Shown here: piece by piece, positions 18,382 to 26,977 of the stretch | Layout: the number at the start of each line of letters is the position of its first letter | How positions within the stretch are numbered: the stretch's first letter is position 1 | Source: Geminicoccaceae bacterium | Lineage (GTDB): Bacteria > Pseudomonadota > Alphaproteobacteria > Geminicoccales > Geminicoccaceae | Assembly (NCBI GenBank): GCA_028285265.1 | Contig: JANQPX010000068.1 | Span: 33,766 to 97,765 of the forward strand | Direction: 5' to 3' | Length of the DNA stretch: 64,000 nt | Made by a program: the position numbers and the translations under genes | Notes under the pieces: generated by a model | Seen by the model: only the letters and a program-made list of their open reading frames with translations | What the model was told of the DNA's origin: nothing | The model's database searches: none

Positions 18382-18942
18382 TCAGATCGCGCTCGGCTTG
18401 AACAGCCAGCGGCGGAACAGATGGGTCATTCCTGGCATGACGAACCAGGTCATAAGAGGGACGATGATCAGTGTGTTGAGAAACAAGCGACCGATGGGAT
18501 GCAGATCGCCCATTAGCGGGGCGGTGCCGGTGAGGAAGACCGACAGGATGGGAAAGATGGCAAGCCAGGTGACAACCGCCATTTTCCACTTTGCCGGCAC
18601 GACCGGCATCGGCGCGCCCGGCAGATCGAACCAGCCGGCAAACCCCTCGGCGAGTTTCACTTCAGGGGTTTCGCTGACGTGCTGCAGCGCCTCTTCTAGA
18701 AAGGGCTGGGCGTCGGCGGTCTCGCGCCAATGGTCCCATTCCTTCCAGCTTGCGAAGTGCAGCACGGCGTAAAGCTGCGGCTCGCCCGCTTGCGTTCCGT
18801 GGAGAACGCTCGACCCGAGATACCCATCCGCCTTCGCTGCGAGTTCGAGGATCTCGGCGATCTTGGCGTCGAGCGCTTCCTCATGACCGGGCTTGACCTT
18901 TCGGACAATCAGCGCCGTGACGGGTTTTGGAGGTGTGGGCAT
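18382..18942 (-). CDS. ABM-domain protein with C-terminal two-helix membrane domain
   Basis: 186 residues. Residues 1-105 form an antibiotic-biosynthesis-monooxygenase ferredoxin-like fold (VTALIVRKVKPGHEEALDAK, LHFASWKEWDHWRETADAQP). Residues about 125-185 form two membrane helices joined by a short loop, ending PGMTHLFRRWLFK. Fusions of this type are found in bacteria without a known reaction. GAGGGA precedes ATG 18942, 11 bp after the cyclase stop, so it is cotranscribed with its neighbours. The membrane part resembles the free-standing protein at 33525-33731. Confidence 0.8.
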   Translation of the reverse strand: MPTPPKPVTALIVRKVKPGHEEALDAKIAEILELAAKADGYLGSSVLHGTQAGEPQLYAVLHFASWKEWDHWRETADAQPFLEEALQHVSETPEVKLAEGFAGWFDLPGAPMPVVPAKWKMAVVTWLAIFPILSVFLTGTAPLMGDLHPIGRLFLNTLIIVPLMTWFVMPGMTHLFRRWLFKPSAI

Positions 18943-18953
18943 CTTCGCTTCCC

Positions 18954-19730
18954 TCACCATACCGCCAGCACGCGCGTCATGCCGCCCGAAGCATCCTTGA
19001 CCTTCGACGGGCCGAGGATCAGCGTCGCCCCTGCTTCCGGAACGGCGGCGAGACCGGTCAGGTTCTCTACCGCCCATTTGCCAGCGCCGTGGATGATCTT
19101 GTGCGTCTGGAAATCCGGGTCCGGTCCCCAGTCCACCGCAACGGTCTCAGTGCCGATCCCGACGATCTCGCGCTTCTGCACGAGGAACCGCGCGGCCTCG
19201 GCAGAAAATCCGGGATTGTGACGCACGCCTTCGGCGTCGCGGTTCAGGTGTTTGGTCAGATCGCCGGCGAAGCGATCCCAATCGGCGCGCAGGAAGACTG
19301 CCGCCCGGGCGGGGAGCTGGCCATGTTCCGCCTCCCAGGCGAGGATATCGTCGACGGTCAGCGCCGTGTCCGGATCGTCCTTTGCGCGGTCGGCGATGTT
19401 GATGATGGCGAGCGGCGCAAAGAAGCTTTCAACGTCAAGCTCATGGGCTGCTGCGCCGCCCGTGACGAAATGGTTCGGCGAATTGATGTTAGTGCCGTGG
19501 TGGTCATACATCGTCCACTTCGTGGTGTAGACGCCCACCTCTTCAAGCCGGGTGAGCGGCTCCATGTGAAATGGAAAGCTGACGCCCTTTATATGGAAGT
19601 AAGGCGTCTCGCCGGACAGCGTGTGCGTCAGGTCGGCGATGTGGCTGAACTCGAACGCGATGGGGGCTTTCAGTTTCGTGACATTGGCGGCTTCGGTCAT
19701 GGCGGGGTCTTTCGTGCTTGACTGAGACAT
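18954..19730 (-). CDS. Cyclase/kynurenine-formamidase-family protein with altered metal motif
   Basis: 258 residues of the PF04199-type fold, normally Mn/Zn-dependent hydrolases marked HxGTHxDxPxH. Here the motif reads HHGTNINSPNHF: the first and last His stay, but the middle His and the Asp are both Asn. Each change needs one base. The rest looks intact (GIGTETVAVDWGPDPDFQTH, then HKIIHGAGKWAVENL). Either activity is lost or the subfamily uses a different site. First gene of the operon, 65 bp from the divergent TetR gene. Confidence 0.8.
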   Translation of the reverse strand: MSQSSTKDPAMTEAANVTKLKAPIAFEFSHIADLTHTLSGETPYFHIKGVSFPFHMEPLTRLEEVGVYTTKWTMYDHHGTNINSPNHFVTGGAAAHELDVESFFAPLAIINIADRAKDDPDTALTVDDILAWEAEHGQLPARAAVFLRADWDRFAGDLTKHLNRDAEGVRHNPGFSAEAARFLVQKREIVGIGTETVAVDWGPDPDFQTHKIIHGAGKWAVENLTGLAAVPEAGATLILGPSKVKDASGGMTRVLAVW

Positions 19731-19741
19731 TGCTTATTGCG

Positions 19742-19759
19742 ATACGTTGTGCATCGTAT
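19742..19759. promoter_or_regulatory. Candidate TetR operator ATACG-N8-CGTAT
   Basis: An 18-bp inverted repeat in the 65-bp gap between the cyclase operon and the TetR gene. A related word, GTATCGTAAT, recurs at the TetR start codon. The placement fits repression of both promoters. Confidence 0.5.
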
Positions 19760-19795
19760 ATAGAGGTGCTGATTTAGGAGTCAAGGTGTATCGTA

Positions 19796-20410
19796 ATGGA
19801 AAATGAGGCGATCCAATCCGCCCGCGGCAGACCGATGGACCCGAAAGTCCACGAAGCCATCCTTTCCGCGACCATGAAGCTTCTGGAAACGCAGTCGGTC
19901 GGAGAGTTGACGATAAAGGGAATTGCCGACGCCGCAGGCGTCACCCGCCCGGCGATCTATCGGCGATGGTCAACGCCGACCGAAATCGCGCTCGACGCAT
20001 TTCTCGAGACCGCAGACCGCGAAATTCCTATCCAGGTTGGCGGTGATCCGATCAAAGCGCTAGCGGAGCACATACTGGCAATGACGCGCTTCATGAAGAG
20101 CGAGCGCGGGCGGGTCGTGACCGAACTCCTTGGCGCCGCGCAGAGCGATCCTGAACTTCTCGCGCTCTTCCGCGAGCGCTTCCTGGAACAGAGGAGAAGG
20201 CTCGGGCGCAGCCTGTTCCAGGACGGCATCGACCGGGATGCTTTTGACACAAACCTCGATATTAATCTCGCGATCGATCTTTATGCCGGACCGATTTACC
20301 ATCGCGCGCTGGCAGGTCATGAGACGCTCACCGATGCGTTCGCCGAGCGACTTGCGGATTACGTTCTGCGCGCAATCGGCGCAGAACGTAGTGCGATAAC
20401 AAAGCAATAG
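19796..20410 (+). CDS. TetR-family transcriptional regulator
   Basis: 204 residues. N-terminal helix-turn-helix SVGELTIKGIADAAGVTRPA followed by IYRRWSTPTEIALDAF is typical TetR; the C-terminus resembles the TetR_C_11-type ligand domain (GDPIKALAEHILAMTRFMKS). AAGGTG lies before the ATG. Divergent from the cyclase, ABM and quinone-reductase operon, which it probably represses until a small ligand binds. Confidence 0.9.
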   Translation: MENEAIQSARGRPMDPKVHEAILSATMKLLETQSVGELTIKGIADAAGVTRPAIYRRWSTPTEIALDAFLETADREIPIQVGGDPIKALAEHILAMTRFMKSERGRVVTELLGAAQSDPELLALFRERFLEQRRRLGRSLFQDGIDRDAFDTNLDINLAIDLYAGPIYHRALAGHETLTDAFAERLADYVLRAIGAERSAITKQ

Positions 20411-20521
20411 TTCACATCTTCATCACGCATGAACCGCGACCCGCTATTCGCAAATCTTGGTGCGCTCTCCCAACTCTATAGCCTGTCTTTGCCCTGTAGC
20501 AACCGCTGCTTTTCCAGTTTC

Positions 20522-20740
20522 TCAGTTAAGCAGAAGGCCGCCATCGACCGGCAGGACGACGCCGGTGATGTAAGGATTCATCATCAGACTGACGGCGGCC
20601 GCTGAGATGCGCTCAGACTCACCAGTGCGCGCCACCGGCAGGTCTTTCTCCATCCGCGCCGCTAGGTTTTTACGCTCTTCGTTCCGCCAGGCGTTGGTGA
20701 GCACCAAGCGGGCGCGATCGAGTTCACGCGGTTTGGGGCA
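20522..20740 (-). pseudogene. C-terminal remnant of a short-chain dehydrogenase
   Basis: Only the tail of an SDR remains: LPVARTGESERISAAAVSLM, NPYITGVVLPVDGG. Just upstream the family phrase RVNSIAP is readable in another frame (around 20720), so a base has also been lost. The N-terminal Rossmann region and catalytic Tyr/Lys are gone. Confidence 0.75.
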
Positions 20741-20842
20741 GATAGTTGGCGAAACCAGATATCTCGTCTCGCCTATCGCATCGACGGCCTTTGCTAACAT
20801 TGCTGAAGTCCGCTGAGCATTCAGGCGGCAGATCGCTAAGAC

Positions 20843-21325
20843 TTGCTAGTGCCAAACAGCGTCTACCTCATTCCCTGCAACCGCCTTGGTTGGATTCTAA
20901 GCGATCTGAGGCTGGCCCACGAGTATTGCTTCTTCCTTCATGATGCGAGTGCCCGCCTTGGGGCGGAATATGAAGGAGCGGAGGCGTACGTCTTAAGCTT
21001 CAATTTCCGCAACAAGACGGAAGCGTAGGCCTTCAACCGACACGCGGCTAAAGACGACCCTATCACAGCAATGCACGCTGGCGTATATGAGGCCGAAGCG
21101 CGGAAGGTTGTGTTGAATCAGATTACCATGGCGATGGTGTCAGACTGCCTGCACCATATCTACGAGGCGCTTCGCTGTCTCGAAAAACGCAAGGTAATTG
21201 TGGCGCTCAACCTGCTGCGAAAGCCACTCACCGACAACCTCCTCTATCTCTTGTGGATGCTGGGTGACGAGGACAGTTTCTACCATACCTTCAGGGAGGT
21301 TTATCATCAGAGTGTTGTGTGCTGA
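20843..21325 (+). pseudogene. Remnant of an unknown conserved-looking gene with in-frame TAG
   Basis: One frame reads SVYLIPCNRLGWILSDLRLA, LSFNFRNKTEA, stops at TAG 21026-21028, and continues in the same frame as ITAMHAGVYEAEARKVVLNQ and LRKPLTDNLLYLLWMLGDED to 21325. The composition is protein-like on both sides of the stop, so this is one interrupted gene. I do not recognise the family. No start signal is evident and both ends look cut. Confidence 0.5.
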
Positions 21326-21379
21326 TGAACCTGCTGCCTTTTACCTAAAATGCGACGATCGGCAAGATCTCCCCGTTGA

Positions 21380-21859
21380 CTAGCTCGTGAGCCCCTTTGC
21401 CGGACCGGAGGGCGCGTTCTCGGCATTGCCTGTGGTCGCGTGCCTGAAAAGAACAGTCGCGCCACCTTGTATGCCGCGGAGCATAGCCAGTGCCAGGTGG
21501 TTGTTCTGGGCGGCGATCTCTTCAAGCAACTCGCGAGGCGCGTGCAAGACGACACAGGCGGTTTCGGCTTTCACCTGCGCGGGCGCTACCGCGTCAAAAA
21601 GTGCGACACCCCCATGCCAGTTGCCCGGTCGGTCATCGGTCCATTCAAAGGGCGTGTCAGAACCAACAACTTTGCGCGACATCCACCAGCGGCCTTCTAT
21701 CAGAAAGCTATAACATCGCCGAGGAGATGCTGGATCCAAGATCGTGCTATCGGCTTCATACCGCACGATTTCGGAACCATTGATGAGTTTTTTCATTGCC
21801 ACATCATCTAGTTCTGAAAAGTGATCGATACGAGCTATGTCGGCGGCTTTGACTATCAT
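21380..21859 (-). CDS. Cyclic-nucleotide-binding-domain-like protein
   Basis: 159 residues resembling the cNMP-binding beta-roll and following helix of Crp-type proteins (FSELDDVAMKKLINGSEIVR, ETACVVLHAPRELLEEIAAQ), with no helix-turn-helix after it. The phosphate-binding GE-R-A signature is not clearly conserved, so nucleotide binding is doubtful. GGGAGAG precedes ATG 21859; an upstream in-frame start lacks support. It follows the NmrA gene at 21924 by 64 bp on the same strand and may be cotranscribed. Confidence 0.55.
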   Translation of the reverse strand: MIVKAADIARIDHFSELDDVAMKKLINGSEIVRYEADSTILDPASPRRCYSFLIEGRWWMSRKVVGSDTPFEWTDDRPGNWHGGVALFDAVAPAQVKAETACVVLHAPRELLEEIAAQNNHLALAMLRGIQGGATVLFRHATTGNAENAPSGPAKGLTS

Positions 21860-21923
21860 CTTGAATCTCTCCCAGTATGGTAAGGCCCTGGCCCGCATCT
21901 CGGACCAGGGGGTTCGAATTCGT

Positions 21924-22823
21924 TTATACGCTTGCGGCCGATTTTAGCGCGGCACTGTTGCGCTCGATGAAGTCCGACCAGTTTGCCGGAGCGCGGCCAA
22001 CGGCCGCCTCAAAGGCTTGGGCATCAAAAGTCTGGTCCGCGCCGGGGATTGCACCAGCCGCATTCAGTCGAAACTGGTCGCGAATACAGGCCATATAGGC
22101 TGGGTCGGCGCCGGCACCTACAGCGCCCTCGTAAAACACCTGCGGATCCAGCGGAACAATTTGGATCTCTTGATCGAGGTGATTGCCAATTTGCTTGGCG
22201 ACATCTGCCATGGTCGCCGCCTCATAACCGAGACGCCAGACTTGGCCCGCGAACTCATCAGGCCTTTGCAGTGCGGCAACCGCGATCGCTGCGACATCCT
22301 TCGCATCGACCCAGCTCCAACGTGCATCTCCGATTAGGCTGGTTAGAGAGTTCCCTTGAAGCCATCCAAAGCCAAGCACGTTCTGCATGTACCCTTCGGG
22401 GCGGATATGCGTGAAACGGAAGCCTTGCTGTTCAATGTAGGCCTCGATCATTCTGTGCCAGCCCCAATGGGCGACCTCTGCAGTATCTGCACCCGAGGCG
22501 CCGACATGGACTATGTGGTCAACGCCATCGGATTTGGCAGCATCGATGACACGTTTCGATTGTTTCATCATATCGACCGTGTAACCGGTCATCAGGAGGA
22601 TGCTGTCAACGTTCGACACAGCTTTCTTGACCGTATCGCCATCGTCGAGATCCAAGTTTATTGGGGTGACCCCAAGGTCTCGCATCTTCCGCGCTTGGTA
22701 ATCACGACGCACCGCTGCAAGAACATCTAACTCTGGGCTTTCGGCAAGGGTCCTCACTACGTCACCACCGACTTGACCAGTTGCGCCAATGATCAGCGCA
22801 CGTCGTTTCGAATTCGTTGTCAT
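21924..22823 (-). CDS. NmrA-like NAD(P)-binding protein
   Basis: 299 residues: an atypical SDR with the glycine motif ALIIGATGQVGGDVVRTLAE, the segment HIVHVGASGAD, the family helix RFTHIRPEGYMQNVLGF and a C-terminal NmrA-type domain. Related proteins are NAD(P)H-dependent quinone or azo reductases or redox sensors. Second gene of a pair with 22869-23873 (45-bp gap). The neighbouring divergent LysR gene at 23998 is the likely regulator. Confidence 0.85.
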   Translation of the reverse strand: MTTNSKRRALIIGATGQVGGDVVRTLAESPELDVLAAVRRDYQARKMRDLGVTPINLDLDDGDTVKKAVSNVDSILLMTGYTVDMMKQSKRVIDAAKSDGVDHIVHVGASGADTAEVAHWGWHRMIEAYIEQQGFRFTHIRPEGYMQNVLGFGWLQGNSLTSLIGDARWSWVDAKDVAAIAVAALQRPDEFAGQVWRLGYEAATMADVAKQIGNHLDQEIQIVPLDPQVFYEGAVGAGADPAYMACIRDQFRLNAAGAIPGADQTFDAQAFEAAVGRAPANWSDFIERNSAALKSAASV

Positions 22824-22868
22824 TTTTCTGTTCCTTTCGGGTTTAATTTTGAGAAGTTTTTGGAACGT

Positions 22869-23873
22869 TCAGTCGCCGCTGATGGCATCTTTTTGAACGT
22901 CGCCGGCATCGCCGCGCCAACCGGTCTCGCGAAGCCAGGTTTCAAAGCTGCGCAGGCCCGGGTGAATTGAGCGCAACGCGTCGTAGTCTCTGGGATGCGC
23001 GTGGCCATGGCGGTAGAACAGGAAGTTGTTCAGCACATCGTGCGCATTTGGCAGGTCGGATGCGAGAAAGTCCGCATCGCTCGGAGCGGCGTATTCGGCA
23101 GGAATGCCAGTTACCTTCTCGAAGGTGCTGACAGCTTCTGGCAGCGTTGGCGCGTCAGAACCAATTCGTAATGTGCGACCACCCCACTTGCCGGGATCAG
23201 AAAACATAATCTGTGCAAAGGCACCGATATCGTCCAGAGCCACCATCGGCCACGGTGCATCGCCGGCCAAAGGTCCACGGAAGATCAAACCTTCGCGGCC
23301 ATCGCTTAACGTGCCAGCCTCAGGTAGGAAAATGCTCTGAAAGTTCTCGATATAGGGCTCGGTTACCAAGACCGCTGTGTTGTTGGAGTACCAGCCGTCG
23401 TCATCCTGGCGAAAGAACTCGTCAGACCGACGCCAATCGATTTCGTGTTCAACCGAGGCCTTGGCATCGTAGTGCGGGACGGGGACTGCGCCATCTGAGA
23501 GGTTCGCAGCGGCATCCAGGGACGAATGGACAAAGAGCTCGACGTCGGCGCGTTTTGCGGCTTCGAGGGCGCGTAAACCATGTGTGCGTTCACGCGTGAC
23601 CGATTTTTCTCCGGCAGCCCAGAAATTGGTGTTCGCAAAAGCGCCATAGGCACCTTTCATCGCGTCATCGAGGCCGGAACCATCTTCCAAGTCGCCCACG
23701 ACGAACTCGAGCCTTTCTCCCGCGCGCGCCTTCATGGCCTGAGCCCGTGCGCTTTCGGGATCGCGGGTGAGAATCCGCACGGCCCAGTCAGTTGTTTTGT
23801 CATTCAGGAGACTGTCCACGACGGCGCGCCCCATAGCGCCAGTGCCTCCAATGATTGCAATGGTTTTGGTCAT
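22869..23873 (-). CDS. NmrA/HSCARG-like NAD(P)-binding protein
   Basis: 334 residues with IAIIGGTGAMGRAVVDSLLN, VGDLEDGSGLDDAMKGAYGA and FVHSSLDAAANLSDG, the typical NmrA/HSCARG order, and VTEPYIENFQSIFLPEAGTL in the substrate region. Probably an NADPH-binding redox sensor or reductase in the cytosol. First gene of a two-gene minus-strand operon; its start is 124 bp from the divergent LysR start, with a palindrome between. Confidence 0.85.
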   Translation of the reverse strand: MTKTIAIIGGTGAMGRAVVDSLLNDKTTDWAVRILTRDPESARAQAMKARAGERLEFVVGDLEDGSGLDDAMKGAYGAFANTNFWAAGEKSVTRERTHGLRALEAAKRADVELFVHSSLDAAANLSDGAVPVPHYDAKASVEHEIDWRRSDEFFRQDDDGWYSNNTAVLVTEPYIENFQSIFLPEAGTLSDGREGLIFRGPLAGDAPWPMVALDDIGAFAQIMFSDPGKWGGRTLRIGSDAPTLPEAVSTFEKVTGIPAEYAAPSDADFLASDLPNAHDVLNNFLFYRHGHAHPRDYDALRSIHPGLRSFETWLRETGWRGDAGDVQKDAISGD

Positions 23874-23975
23874 TTTCGAGCTCCGTGTCTTTCTTTGGTT
23901 TCGAGTTGCGCGTCAAGTGCCGCGCTCCTTGGACTTCAAGATAGGCGAGCCATATTATCTATTGAAACGCATTGT

Positions 23976-23994
23976 ATGGATAAGTAATATCCAT
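23976..23994. promoter_or_regulatory. Perfect palindrome ATGGATA-N5-TATCCAT before LysR start
   Basis: A 19-bp inverted repeat with perfect 7-bp arms ends 3 bp before the LysR start codon and lies about 105 bp from the NmrA start. This size and placement are those of a LysR-type box controlling both divergent promoters. Confidence 0.55.
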
Positions 23995-23997
23995 GAC

Positions 23998-24906
23998 ATG
24001 GATTTGACCCGCATCGATCTGAACCTGCTGCTTGTCTATGAGGCGCTGATGAATGAGCGGCACGTGAGCCGCGCGGGAAACCGTCTCCATCTCAGCCAAT
24101 CGGCGACGAGCAGCGCATTGCGCAGGCTTAGAGAGACTCTGAATGATGAACTGTTTGTTCGAACCTCTGATGGAATGATCCCCACACCCAGGGCATTGGA
24201 GCTTGAGGGGCCATTGCGCGGAGCATTGCGCGATGTTCGCGCTGCATTGGAGGGCGGTACTTTTGATCCCGTAACAGCGGTCCATGCATTTACAATCAGC
24301 GCCAGTGATTACGATGTCGCGCTTCACATTCCGCGTCTTTCTCAACGGCTCTCGATAGAGGCGCCTGGCGTCGACCTAAGGATACTGCCGCACACCAATG
24401 TCGACGCTGTTGCGCAGCTCGATACAGCCTTTGTCGACCTTGCACTCGGATGGTTTCCGCGGGCGCCCAGTCGACTTCACAAAACTCTGCTGTTGGAAGA
24501 GGAGTTCGTTTGCGTGATGCGGCGAGGGCATCCTCTTGCATCTTCATTGGTGAAGCTCGAGGCCTTTGCAAGTGCGCCGCATCTGTTGGTGACCCTTGTT
24601 GGGGACACCACCGGTATAATTGATGATATTCTCGCTGAGCGTGGACTGGAACGGCGGGTCGCAATGACAATTCCGCACTTCGCCGCTGCACCATACGTCC
24701 TTGCGCACACGGACTTGATCGCGGCGTTGCCCAAGCGTATCTCGGACCGTTTCGCGAGCCAATATGGGCTTGTCGCCAAGCCATTGCCATTTGAGAGTTA
24801 TCGAACTCGCCATGAGATGTTGTGGCACCCGCGGGTGGATAAGCATCCCGCTCACCAGTGGCTGAGGAAAGCGCTAACGGAAGTGATCCAAATGGATAGC
24901 AAGTAG
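23998..24906 (+). CDS. LysR-family transcriptional regulator (NodD/NahR-like branch)
   Basis: 302 residues starting MDLTRIDLNLLLVYEALMNE, helix-turn-helix HVSRAGNRLHLSQSATSSAL, effector domain with VDLALGWFPRAP and C-terminal HPAHQWLRKAL. ATG 23998 is the family start; the frame is open upstream without support. It is divergent from the NmrA pair, its likely target. Of the same branch as the LysR at 9322-10230. Confidence 0.9.
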   Translation: MDLTRIDLNLLLVYEALMNERHVSRAGNRLHLSQSATSSALRRLRETLNDELFVRTSDGMIPTPRALELEGPLRGALRDVRAALEGGTFDPVTAVHAFTISASDYDVALHIPRLSQRLSIEAPGVDLRILPHTNVDAVAQLDTAFVDLALGWFPRAPSRLHKTLLLEEEFVCVMRRGHPLASSLVKLEAFASAPHLLVTLVGDTTGIIDDILAERGLERRVAMTIPHFAAAPYVLAHTDLIAALPKRISDRFASQYGLVAKPLPFESYRTRHEMLWHPRVDKHPAHQWLRKALTEVIQMDSK

Positions 24907-24939
24907 TTCGGAGCCTGACACAATCTCCGCCCCTCATGG

Positions 24940-25420
24940 TCAAACTGCAATTTGGCTTTCTTGAACGGCGCGCTCAAAGACTTTGTAATTGCCTTCATTC
25001 CAGCTGAGCTCTTCGACAACCTTATAAATCCTCCAAGCATCGGGATGATTCCGCAGCCAGAAGTTACGGGTTCCGACCATGATTTGCGCCGGTTCACCCC
25101 ACTCGTTCTTTTGTAATGTCTGACATGCAGCAAGACACTTACATATGCCTCGTCGCCATCAGTCACAATTCGGTAAGGCGTCAGGTTATGTTGTGTCGCG
25201 TCCAGAGCATCGAAGAAAGCCGCAGCACCAGCTACCCAGTCATTGGCTCCTACCTCCTGAATCCCGCCGCTACCAATTGAGACGGAAAAATCCATTTCTA
25301 GATTGTCTTCAAATAACGCGCGACGCATGGCCCATTCTTTCTTGTCCAAGCTGTACACGTAACAGTTCGAAATCTACCGAATGGCTTCCTGATCAAGCAG
25401 CAACTGGAGTTTTTCACTGG
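24940..25420 (-). pseudogene. SnoaL/NTF2-like gene with stop and frameshift, next to IS remnant
   Basis: Reading leftward: LLLDQEAIR, TAG at 25374-25376, then ISNCYVYSLDKKEWAMRRAL, FEDNLEMDFSVSIGSGG. Near 25105-25125 the frame changes to QKNEWGEPAQIMVGTRNFWL and VVEELSWNEGNYKVFERAV, ending TGA at 24940. It parallels the intact protein at 33908-34480 (MDFPASIGEG, ITWNEGNWYVFEKA). The 5' end abuts the IS21 remnant. Confidence 0.75.
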
Positions 25421-25439
25421 TGTTGGAATGGTTGGAGAC

Positions 25440-26712
25440 AATAAAACCTGGGATCGTTGGGCGTTCGGACAATCCTTGCACAAGGTTGGTTCCTGGATGT
25501 GTTACGAGCTAAGCCTCGCAGCGGTGAGGAGGCACCGATGCCCGCCGCGAGAGTCGCGATGCGCAAGATCAGAGAAGTTCTTCGTCTCCACCATGTCTGC
25601 GGGCTGAGCAAACGCAGGATTGCGCCGTTGATCGGCATCGGTCCGATGTGGTCGGTGACTACCTCCGTCGAGCTCGGGAGGCCGATCTGGGAAGGCCTCT
25701 GCCTGAGGATCTCGATGATGAAGCGTTGGAACGACGATTGTTTCCACCGCTGCCATCGCCAATTGCCGAGGCACGGCCGGCTCCGGATTGGCCCACGATC
25801 GCGAAAGAGCTTCGACGCAAAGACGTCACGCTTCGGCTTGTTTGGGAAGAATACCGAGTGCAGCATCCGGACGGCTTTGGTTACTCCTGATTCTGTGACA
25901 TGCATCGTGCCTGGCAAGGCCGTCTGTCGCCGACCATGCGTCAGGAGCACCAAGCCGGCGAGAAGATGTTTGTCGACTATGCCGGTCAAACCATGCCGAT
26001 CGTCACAAGGCCTGCCGGTGAAGTCCGTGACACTCAGATTTTCATCGCCGTTCTCGGCGCCTCCAATTTCAGCTTCGTGACGGCACAATGGTCGCAAAGC
26101 CTCCGGGATGGGATCGCTGCCCACGTTGAGGCCTTCAACGCCATCGGCGGTGTTACCGCCCAAGTTGTCTGCGGCAATCTCAGGGCCGGCGTGACCAAAG
26201 CGTCACGCTTTGAGCCAACCATCAACGCCACCTACCGTGAGATGGCCGAGCATTACGGCACGGCCATCATGCCAACCAGGCCGAGAAAGCCATGCGATAA
26301 AGCGAAGGTCGAGGTCGGTGTTCAGGTGGTTGAGCGCTGGGTGCTGGCCAGGCTGCGTAATCGAACCTTCTTCTCTCTCGATCAACTCAACCACGAACTC
26401 TGTCGGTTGACCGTCGATCTGAATGCCCGTGTCATGCGCCATCTCGGCGTATCACGTCGCGAGCTCTTTGAGCGGCTCGATCGCCAGCCCTCTAGCCATT
26501 GCCCGAGACACCCTACGAATATGCCGAATGGCGCTAAGCTCGGGTCGGTCTCGACTATCTTCCCGCCTGCAGCCGCATCGCGGCGAAGGTCGGGCCCGTC
26601 ATGCCGGATCTTCGGAGCTTCGCTCCTGCAGACCGGGCATCATCGAGGTCGAGGCCCACTTCTACTCCGTACCCCACCGTCTGTTGCGCGAACCGGTTGA
26701 CGTTCGGGTGTA
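25440..26712 (+). mobile_element. Degenerate IS21-family element, istB missing
   Basis: Remnant recognised only from istA. Left boundary is estimated from where the NTF2 pseudogene pattern ends; no terminal repeats were identified. Its right end stops in the C-terminal domain of IstA, so the rest of istA and all of istB are gone. It is not closely related to the element at the right end of the window. Confidence 0.65.
25538..26712 (+). pseudogene. istA: istA transposase pseudogene (IS21 family)
   Basis: The start MPAARVAMRKIREVLRLHHV gives the IS21 helix-turn-helix. Then a frame change near 25650 leads to LRRAREADLGRPLPEDLDDE, a TGA at 25888-25890 in HPDGFGYS-stop-FCDMHRAW where relatives have Arg (CGA to TGA), and the catalytic domain GEKMFVDYAGQ, VCGNLRAGVTKA, KAKVEVGVQVVERWVL. 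A further shift near 26510 leads to IEVEAHFYSVPHRLLREPVD and the end. At least three lesions. Confidence 0.8.
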
Positions 26713-26977
26713 GGCGTCGCATTCGACTATCCAAATATTATGAAAAAGAACCTTGGTATTCTGGAAGCCAAGCAGCGACGGCAGTTTCTACACTCAAAGT
26801 AGTTTGATCAGCTTTCGAGATGTAATGCTTCCAGGAGGACGTCTTCATTGCGCACGTTTCGCAGGAGCTGGCTAATCAATGTTCGGTCTAGCGAACATGA
26901 TCTGCACAGTATGACCATAGCGAGTGGCTCCTTGGACTACTCGGCAACAAATAGGTGTCTGGTCTGAAATTCGTTCC

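Noticed and set aside
18927..19721. 264-codon plus-strand frame opposite the cyclase gene
   Set aside because: Mirror of a well-recognised enzyme; no independent support.
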